Shown here one piece after another: positions 54,274 through 61,600 of a stretch of 64,000 bases of DNA. This DNA comes from Flavobacterium saccharophilum (GTDB taxonomy: Bacteria; Bacteroidota; Bacteroidia; Flavobacteriales; Flavobacteriaceae). Under the pieces are notes generated by a model. That model searched no databases. It was not told where the DNA came from and saw nothing but the letters and a program-made list of their open reading frames with translations. The translations under genes were made by a program, and so were the position numbers. Every line of letters begins with the position of its first letter. The stretch's first letter is position 1. Location: contig NZ_FRBY01000001.1 in NCBI RefSeq assembly GCF_900142735.1, positions 1,222,735 through 1,286,734 on the forward strand, read 5' to 3'.

Positions 54274-54281
54274 TATCTTTG
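54274..54281 (+). promoter_or_regulatory. -7 box adjacent to the ruvB start codon
   Basis: TATCTTTG ends 4 nt before the ATG at 54286, so the ruvB mRNA would be leaderless or nearly so. No clear -33 box. Confidence 0.5.
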
Positions 54282-54285
54282 TGAG

Positions 54286-55308
54286 ATGAATGAAAATTTA
54301 GATCCTACTACAAAGGGATACAATCCAGAAGAGCTAGATCTTGAAAAAAGATTACGTCCGCTGTCATTTGATGATTTTGCTGGACAAGATCAGGTATTAG
54401 AGAACCTGAAAATTTTTGTCGCTGCTGCTAATCAGCGTGGTGAAGCACTTGATCATACGCTTTTTCATGGACCTCCGGGATTAGGAAAAACTACTTTGGC
54501 AAACATTTTGGCTAATGAGCTGGAAGTTGGAATTAAAATTACTTCCGGACCGGTATTAGATAAACCTGGAGATTTGGCAGGATTGCTTACTAATCTTGAC
54601 GAGAGAGATGTTTTGTTTATTGATGAAATTCATAGATTAAGTCCTATTGTTGAAGAATACCTATATTCTGCAATGGAGGACTTTAAAATTGATATCATGA
54701 TTGAATCGGGACCAAATGCCCGAACAGTTCAGATTAATTTAAATCCATTTACTTTAATTGGTGCTACTACTCGTTCTGGTTTACTGACTGCTCCGATGCG
54801 TGCGCGTTTTGGAATTTCATCTCGTTTACAATATTATACTACTGAACTTTTAACTACCATTGTTGAAAGAAGTTCTTCAATTTTAAAAATGCCAATTTCT
54901 CTTGATGCAGCAATTGAAATTGCCGGGCGTAGCAGAGGAACACCTCGTATAGCTAACGCATTGTTGCGAAGAGTTCGTGATTTTGCACAGATTAAGGGTA
55001 ATGGAACTATTGACTTAGAAATTGCTCGTTATGCTCTAAAAGCTTTAAATGTTGATGCGCATGGGCTTGACGAAATGGATAATAAAATTTTGTTGACCAT
55101 AATAAACAAATTCAAAGGAGGGCCTGTCGGACTTTCGACATTGGCAACGGCTGTTTCTGAGAGTAGCGAAACGATTGAAGAAGTTTATGAACCTTTTTTA
55201 ATTCAGGAAGGTTTTATAATGCGTACTCCTCGTGGACGTGAAGTCACGGATAAGGCTTATAAGCATTTAGGAAAAATAAACACCAATATTCAGGGCGGCT
55301 TATTTTAA
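54286..55308 (+). CDS. ruvB: Holliday junction branch-migration ATPase RuvB
   Basis: Hexameric DNA motor working with RuvA and RuvC in recombination. 340 aa, the family's usual length. [23 protein letters not shown], Walker [12 protein letters not shown], Walker [14 protein letters not shown], sensor 1 [19 protein letters not shown] and the C-terminal winged-helix domain ([31 protein letters not shown]) are all intact. First of three closely spaced plus-strand genes (ruvB, P450, queG) that probably form an operon. Confidence 0.98.
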   Translation: MNENLDPTTKGYNPEELDLEKRLRPLSFDDFAGQDQVLENLKIFVAAANQRGEALDHTLFHGPPGLGKTTLANILANELEVGIKITSGPVLDKPGDLAGLLTNLDERDVLFIDEIHRLSPIVEEYLYSAMEDFKIDIMIESGPNARTVQINLNPFTLIGATTRSGLLTAPMRARFGISSRLQYYTTELLTTIVERSSSILKMPISLDAAIEIAGRSRGTPRIANALLRRVRDFAQIKGNGTIDLEIARYALKALNVDAHGLDEMDNKILLTIINKFKGGPVGLSTLATAVSESSETIEEVYEPFLIQEGFIMRTPRGREVTDKAYKHLGKINTNIQGGLF

Positions 55309-55318
55309 TATTTTTTAA

Positions 55319-56665
55319 ATGTCTGAAAATAAAAAATATAGTTATCCGAACAAGCTTTCCATTTTTAGATTCTTTTTGGATGCGGAAGGAGTGCGCAGAA
55401 ATCCAATTCCTTTTCACAAAAAGTACTTTGATAAATTTGGAGATTCATTTTCTTTAAAAATTGGTATTTCGAAACACTTGATTTTATCGAGAGATAATGA
55501 AATTGCGCAACATATTTTACAAAAAAATCAGAAGAATTACCATAAATCGAAGTTTCAGTCTGTTTATCTCTCTAAGTATTTAGGGAAGGGACTATTGACT
55601 GTTGATGGTGATTTTTGGCTAAAGCAAAGAAGACTTATTCAACCTGCATTTCATAAGCAAAAGATGAATCAGTTGGTTGAAAATATGAATCAGACTATAG
55701 TTTCAGAATTAGATGTTTTAGTCGAAGAGAAAGCAGTTGATCTTTTCCCTGTAATGAGTCAGTTGGCTTTTAATGTTGTAGCAAAATCCTTATTTCAACT
55801 TTCTATTTCTGAAGAAAAGTTAAATCGTATAAAAGTAATTATAGAAGAAGTTCAAAATTTCCTGATTAAAGAAATAAGACTTCCTCATAAAGCATGGTGG
55901 TTTTCGGCTACTGGGCAAGTAAAAAAACACCTTGATTTAGCAGAAGAGAATAATAGTATTATCAGGGAAATTATTGAGGAGCGGATTTCTTCAAACGAAG
56001 AGATTAATGATTTGCTTAATATGCTTTTAGAAACCCGTTATGAAGATACTGGTGAAGGAATGTCTGTCAAGCAATTAATAGACGAAATTAAAGTACTTTT
56101 TATTGCCGGACATGAGACTACTGCAAATGCCTTAACTTTTACGCTTTATCTTTTGGGAAGAAACCCGGAAATACAACAGAAAGTTTTTGATGAAATTATT
56201 GAAATTGAATCACAACCTGAAAATGTAGTAGAACAACTTCAAAGAATGACTTATACAAATGCGGTTTTAAATGAAGCGATGCGATTGTATCCTCCGGCCT
56301 GGATTACCGACAGGCAAAATGTCGAAGATGATAGTATTGGTTCATTCAATTTGAAAAAAGGGACTTTAATTGGGGTTTCTTTTTATGAACTTCATCGTAA
56401 TCCTAAATATTGGGATAATCCTGACGAATTTATACCTGAAAGATTTCTAGGAGAACAAAAGAAGCACTCAATGCAATATTTTTATCCCTTTGGTGCGGGA
56501 CCAAGAATGTGTATAGGAGCTGGATTTGCTATTTATGAGATGTGTTTGACTATCTCTCATATAGTAAAAAAATATAAAATTAAATCTGTTAATTCTGAAA
56601 TTAAACTCAATCCATTAATTACATTGAAACCTGTTGGAGTGGAAGTTTTATTCTGTAAAAGATGA
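55319..56665 (+). CDS. Cytochrome P450
   Basis: A 448-aa haem monooxygenase. Signatures: I-helix [18 protein letters not shown] (oxygen activation Thr), K-helix NEAMRLYPP (ExxR), PERF region [10 protein letters not shown] and the haem-binding loop [17 protein letters not shown] with the axial Cys. It resembles CYP102/CYP4-type fatty-acid hydroxylases in these blocks. No signal peptide or reductase domain is seen; the redox partner is elsewhere. It starts 10 nt after ruvB and its stop overlaps queG by 4 nt, so it is embedded in a housekeeping operon. Substrate unknown. Confidence 0.93.
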   Translation: MSENKKYSYPNKLSIFRFFLDAEGVRRNPIPFHKKYFDKFGDSFSLKIGISKHLILSRDNEIAQHILQKNQKNYHKSKFQSVYLSKYLGKGLLTVDGDFWLKQRRLIQPAFHKQKMNQLVENMNQTIVSELDVLVEEKAVDLFPVMSQLAFNVVAKSLFQLSISEEKLNRIKVIIEEVQNFLIKEIRLPHKAWWFSATGQVKKHLDLAEENNSIIREIIEERISSNEEINDLLNMLLETRYEDTGEGMSVKQLIDEIKVLFIAGHETTANALTFTLYLLGRNPEIQQKVFDEIIEIESQPENVVEQLQRMTYTNAVLNEAMRLYPPAWITDRQNVEDDSIGSFNLKKGTLIGVSFYELHRNPKYWDNPDEFIPERFLGEQKKHSMQYFYPFGAGPRMCIGAGFAIYEMCLTISHIVKKYKIKSVNSEIKLNPLITLKPVGVEVLFCKR

Positions 56666-57588
56666 CGATCAATTCAAAAGAGACATATTCGAAATTTATA
56701 AAAGCTGAAGCAAAACGACTTGGTTTTCTTTCTTGTGGGATATCTAAAGCGGGATTTCTTGAACAAGAAGCGCCCCGCCTAGAGAAATGGTTAAAGAATA
56801 ATCAAAATGGCAAAATGGCGTATATGGAAAACCATTTTGATAAACGTTTAGATCCGACATTATTAGTTGATGATGCCAAAAGTGTAGTTTCACTTTTACT
56901 AAATTACTATCCTTCAGAAGCTCAAAATCAGGAGAGTTTTAAGATTTCTAAATATGCTTTTGGTCAGGATTATCATTTTGTAATCAAAGAGAAATTAAAA
57001 GAGTTTCTTCATTCTATTCAAGAGAATATTGGGGAAGTTTCAGGTCGTGCTTTTGTTGATTCTGCACCTGTGTTAGATAAAGCCTGGGCAGCCAAAAGCG
57101 GATTGGGCTGGATTGGTAAAAACAGCAATTTACTAACTCAGAAAGTAGGTTCATTTTATTTTATTGCAGAACTTATACTTGATTTGGATTTAGAATATGA
57201 TCATGCCACTACAGATCATTGTGGTTCATGTACCGCTTGTATTGATGCATGTCCTACTCAGGCAATAGTTGCTCCCTATGTTGTTGATGGAAGCAAGTGT
57301 ATTTCTTATTATACCATTGAGTTAAAAGAAAATATTCCTTACGAAATGAAAGGCAAATTTGATGAGTGGATGTTTGGTTGTGATGCCTGTCAGGATGTTT
57401 GTCCGTGGAATCGTTTCTCAAAACCACATTCCGAACCATTATTTAATCCGAATCCTGAATTGCTTTCTTTCTCAAAGAAAGACTGGATTGAGATAACAGA
57501 AGAAACTTTCAAAAAAGTTTTTAAAAATTCTCCTATTAAACGGACCAAGTTCGATGGTTTGAAACGCAATATAAATTTTTTAGATTAA
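56662..57588 (+). CDS. queG: Epoxyqueuosine reductase QueG
   Basis: Last step of queuosine tRNA modification: cobalamin-dependent reduction of epoxyqueuosine. 308 aa. Conserved [33 protein letters not shown] and two 4Fe-4S motifs: [16 protein letters not shown] and [16 protein letters not shown]. It overlaps the P450 gene by 4 nt (ATGA). Fits functionally with the queuosine-precursor transporter at 7175-7837. Short C terminus lacks the HEAT-like extension of some QueG. Confidence 0.95.
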   Translation: MTINSKETYSKFIKAEAKRLGFLSCGISKAGFLEQEAPRLEKWLKNNQNGKMAYMENHFDKRLDPTLLVDDAKSVVSLLLNYYPSEAQNQESFKISKYAFGQDYHFVIKEKLKEFLHSIQENIGEVSGRAFVDSAPVLDKAWAAKSGLGWIGKNSNLLTQKVGSFYFIAELILDLDLEYDHATTDHCGSCTACIDACPTQAIVAPYVVDGSKCISYYTIELKENIPYEMKGKFDEWMFGCDACQDVCPWNRFSKPHSEPLFNPNPELLSFSKKDWIEITEETFKKVFKNSPIKRTKFDGLKRNINFLD

Positions 57589-57593
57589 AAAGT

Positions 57594-57620
57594 AAGTCCG
57601 AGATTAATTCGGACTTTTTT
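57594..57620 (+). terminator. Terminator after queG
   Basis: AAGTCCGA and TCGGACTT pair around GATTAAT, followed by a T-run. Confidence 0.88.
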
Positions 57621-58427
57621 CTTTTTAATTGGCTGCTAGTTTAGTTTCAGTATTTTGTTCCTGATGTTTTTTAGAAACGAAAAAAAGGCACATTTTTGTA
57701 AGAGACTCTTTTCCAATTTAATATATGTGTCTTTTTTGCAATGTAGGAAATAAAACACAGTAGATGTATTTCGTCTATATTTATTATCGACGAATGACAA
57801 ATCTATTGATGGTTTGTTTTAGGAAACAAGGATTGTTTTGGTGTAGAGATCTTTTACTTGGAGTATTACTTGTCTTACTTGTTAAAATAGCTGAAAGCGT
57901 TTTGAATTTAAAACTAAAGTCACTTTTTGAGTTTGATTTAAAAAGGATAAACATTCAGTATAATATTTAATTATTTGATTGTCAGTATTAGTTTGTTTAT
58001 GTTGTTAGCTAAAATATTTAAAATAACGGCATTAAAGACTCTAAAAACATCTTCTAATAATACTTTTTCTTATTTGCAGAAAGCGAGTTCAACATTGAAT
58101 TTAAATAAAAAATAATTACTTAAGACGAGAAATGTCTTTAATATATAGTAAAGAAAAAGTAAACAAATGTTAAATTATAAACTCGTTTGTAGAGTTTTTG
58201 ATTTTGTAAGATATTTTAATGTTTTGCTATTAAATTAGAGATAATATTTTGTTATTTGTAAAAAATTAAGAAATTTCTCCCTTTTCATTGATGAATGTTT
58301 AGTTTTTTGAATTATTTAAGGTCGTTTTGATTGAAAATAAGTGTAATTCAACGTTTTTATAGGTAGTTTATCGACTAATATAGCTAGTTATTAGGTGTTT
58401 ATATACTTTCGCCGCACCAAAACTACC
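57621..58427. other. Long AT-rich region without a convincing gene
   Basis: About 800 nt between queG and the giant surface protein gene. It is AT-rich with scattered homopolymer runs. The only ORF of any size (57764-57970) reads like translated noncoding DNA. I see no tRNA, long palindrome or clear TAnnTTTG promoter except near the right end. It may hold upstream regulatory DNA for the surface protein. Confidence 0.5.
58404..58411 (+). promoter_or_regulatory. Near-consensus -7 box before the surface protein leader
   Basis: TACTTTCG differs from TAnnTTTG by one base. No -33 TTTG at the usual spacing. It would place the 5' end near 58415, above a 3-codon and a 67-codon leader ORF. Confidence 0.35.
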
Positions 58428-58435
58428 ATGAAATT

Positions 58436-58639
58436 ATGAAACCATTTTTATGTTTTGAGCCGATTACTAAAATGGCTCAATCATTTTTTGAATTAATAAC
58501 AGAATCTGACTTCGGATTTTTTTTTAATTCAAAATCCTTTCCTCATATTTTTTCCTATGTCTCCCATATTCTGAAAACCACGATTGGTTTTACGGTTAAC
58601 ACTATTTGTATTCCTCAAATCTCATTTGCGTATGCGTAA
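58436..58639 (+). CDS. Possible leader ORF overlapping the surface protein start
   Basis: A 67-codon ATG frame whose stop (58637-58639) overlaps the ATG of the surface protein gene (58632) by 8 nt. A 3-codon ORF (ATG AAA TTA TGA at 58428-58439) ends on its start codon. The encoded peptide (MKPFLCFEPITKMAQSFF... ending ISFAYA) matches nothing I know, with Phe/Ile/Ser-rich content and a hydrophobic stretch. It could be a translated leader coupling expression, or chance in AT-rich DNA. Confidence 0.3.
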   Translation: MKPFLCFEPITKMAQSFFELITESDFGFFFNSKSFPHIFSYVSHILKTTIGFTVNTICIPQISFAYA

Positions 58640-61600
58640 CTTTACTTTTAAAGATCTTAATTTACTTAGGTCTTTTTTTATTGCTTTTTTACTTCTACTA
58701 TCAAACACATCTTTATTTGCACAAATTTGTGGCACACCAGGAGGTGATGGTCCTGTAACAATATCCAGCTCAATAAATACTTATTATCCTATTACTGGAA
58801 CGGTTACGATGAATACTGGATCTAAATCCATACTTTTAAGTAAAGTACCTGCAACAGATGCACATCTTAATAATTTTGGTGCGACTCCAATTTCTACAGG
58901 AGATTTGATTTTGATTATTCAAATGCAGGATGCTACTATAGATTATACAAATAGTACAAGTTATGGTTCCGGAACTGTAAATAGTGGCTTGGACGGTTTA
59001 GGGGGGACTGGTTTTACAGCTCTTGGCAATACTGGTGTTTTTGAATATGTTATTGCAACTAACAATGTACCACTGACAGGAGGGAATTTAACATTTAAAG
59101 GGACCGGTTCTGGAGGTGGTGTGCTTAATAGTTTTTTTAACGCAGAGGCAACATCAACAAGCGGCAAAAGAACCTTTCAAATTATTAGAGTGCCACAATA
59201 TTCTAATTTAACCTTAACATCAAATATAACCACTCCTCCTTTTAATGGAGTTGCAGGTGGTGTAATAGCTTTTAATGTTTCGGGTACATTCAATTTTGCT
59301 GGATATACAATTGATGGAACTGCTCGTGGTTTTAGAGGAGGTTATAGTCCTAGAGCGGATTCTGATCTAAATGATGCTAACACTTACGTGGGATTATCAA
59401 CTAATAATAAAATTTCAGGAAAAGGAGAAGGAATAGCAGGAACACCGCGCTATATGTGGGATGGTTATAATCAAGTTGATAACTTAGTTGAAGGAATGCC
59501 AGGAGGATCTTCCGGAAGAGGAGCTCCAGCTAATGCAGGAGGAGGTGGTAATGACCATAATACTGGCGGCGGTGGCGGTGGTAATGGAGGATATGGTGGC
59601 TTAGGTGGTGCTGGATGGCAAGGTGGTAATGGTAATATTCTTCCAGCAACAGGAGGAGGAAGGCCAGGTTTTAGATCATATCTTACAGCTGTTCCATTTC
59701 CAAAGCTTGTTATGGGTGGAGGTGGTGGAGCTGGTGATGCCAATAATGCTTCATCTGGCGTAAAAGGAGGTGTAGGAGGTGCTATTGTTCTCGTTAATGC
59801 CGGTACGGTTTTAGGAACTGGTACTATTTATGCTAACGGTGGAAAAGGAGCCCCTGGTGCTTATTCAGGTTCGCCTGACGGAGCTGGTGGTGGTGGAGCT
59901 GGAGGAACTGTATTATTAAATATTTCTAATGATAGTAATGCGACTATTAAAATAGAGGCGAATGGAGGAGATGGAGGAAATACGGAAAATGATAATAACA
60001 ATGAGCACGGACCTGGTGGTGGAGGTGGTGGTGGAATTATCAGTCATAATCTTTCGGGTACAGTAAGCATAATTACTAGTGTACTTGGTGGTGCAGCTGG
60101 TAAATCTAATGCTGGTAATGGAATCAATCATGGTGCTATCGGTGGATCAGTTGGTTATGTATCAACATTTACAATACAAGATGTTCCGCCAAATCTGCAG
60201 GTAAATTCAAATTGCTTTCCTGCTATTGAGACCAAAGTAAAAACTTTATCAACAACGTCAATTTGTAATTCCATTGATGAGAAGGTATATTATGAGGTTC
60301 AGATAAAAAATACAGGTGTAGGAAATGCGGCAGGAGTAGTCTTAGACTTTCTTTTTCCAGTAGGTATCGAATTTGATTCTGCTACAGCGACATATTCACT
60401 TGATGCTACAGGGCCTTCAGGACCTTTGGCTAATAGTGCTACAGCAAATAACCCTCTATTTGGAGGATTTAATATCGCACAAAATGGAATTGTAACAATA
60501 ACTTTAGTAGGGAAAGTTGCAACATCGATTGCAGCAGGGACATATAGCTCTAATGCGCAAGCGTTATATCTTGATCCTACTCGTACAACTGCCGATCCAA
60601 ATAGAAAAATAACACCATTTATAAATGCTTATGGAACGGTCAGTAAAAATTACGAAGGATTAAACCAATCTAATGTCCCGGGTGCTAACTTTAATGGAAA
60701 TAGTTCTACTGCAGATGATATAACAATACTAGCTTTGCCAACTGCACCTACCGTTACAATTTTACAGTCAACTTGTGCTACTCCAACAGGAACGGTAACA
60801 GTTAGTATACCAGTAAATGGTCCCGGAATAAATTATACATTAACAGGAACAAGTCCTGTAGCGGCATCTATAACTAATGGGACAGGTGTTTTTTCCGGAT
60901 TAGTTCCAGGCACTTATAAAGTAACTACAACAAATGCACAAGGATGTACTTCATCTCCAACTACCGGTATAGTTATAAATACTGTTGCTGGCGCACCAAC
61001 GACTACTGGGGTATCAATTTGTCAGGATGGAACGGGATCATTAACAGCTTCTTCATCATGCTTAATTTCAGAGAGTACCGGAGCAAAAATAGCAGGGACA
61101 GGGACTAGCCCAAATATAGGTGCTGGTACATTAGTGTGGTCAAATCCAGGAAAAATTACTTCAAATAATTCTGATAGTGCAACTGCAAGTGTTACTAATG
61201 GGGGAAATACTACTGTAAGAACAAAGTATCTTCGAGGAACAAAATTTGGTTTCTCAATACCAGTAAATGCCGTGATCAAAGGAATTCAGGTGTCAATTAA
61301 TCGTTTTAGTAGTGTAAATAATTCTGATATTTATGTTGTCGATAATGTTGTTAGTTTGATTAAGGCTGGAACAATTACAGGTGATAATAAAAGTACTTTA
61401 GCAAATTGGTCAACAAATTCTACGACGGTTGTTGATTATGGAGGTGCAGGAGATTTATGGAGTGGATCTTGGACACCAGCAGATATTAATGATGAAAATT
61501 TTGGAATAGCTTTATCTTCAAATATTACTAGGACATCAAGTAATGATATTACTGCATCAGTTGATTATATGCAGATTACTGTGAATTATACAGTAGATGG

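Noticed and set aside
57764..57970. 68-codon plus-strand ORF in the spacer after queG
   Set aside because: Composition follows AT-rich non-coding DNA, there is no promoter box or family resemblance, and the sequence around it has no coding signal.
59471..59743. 90-codon minus-strand Pro-rich ORF
   Set aside because: It is the reverse of the Gly-rich codons (GGT/GGA) of the surface protein, which produce Pro runs on the other strand.
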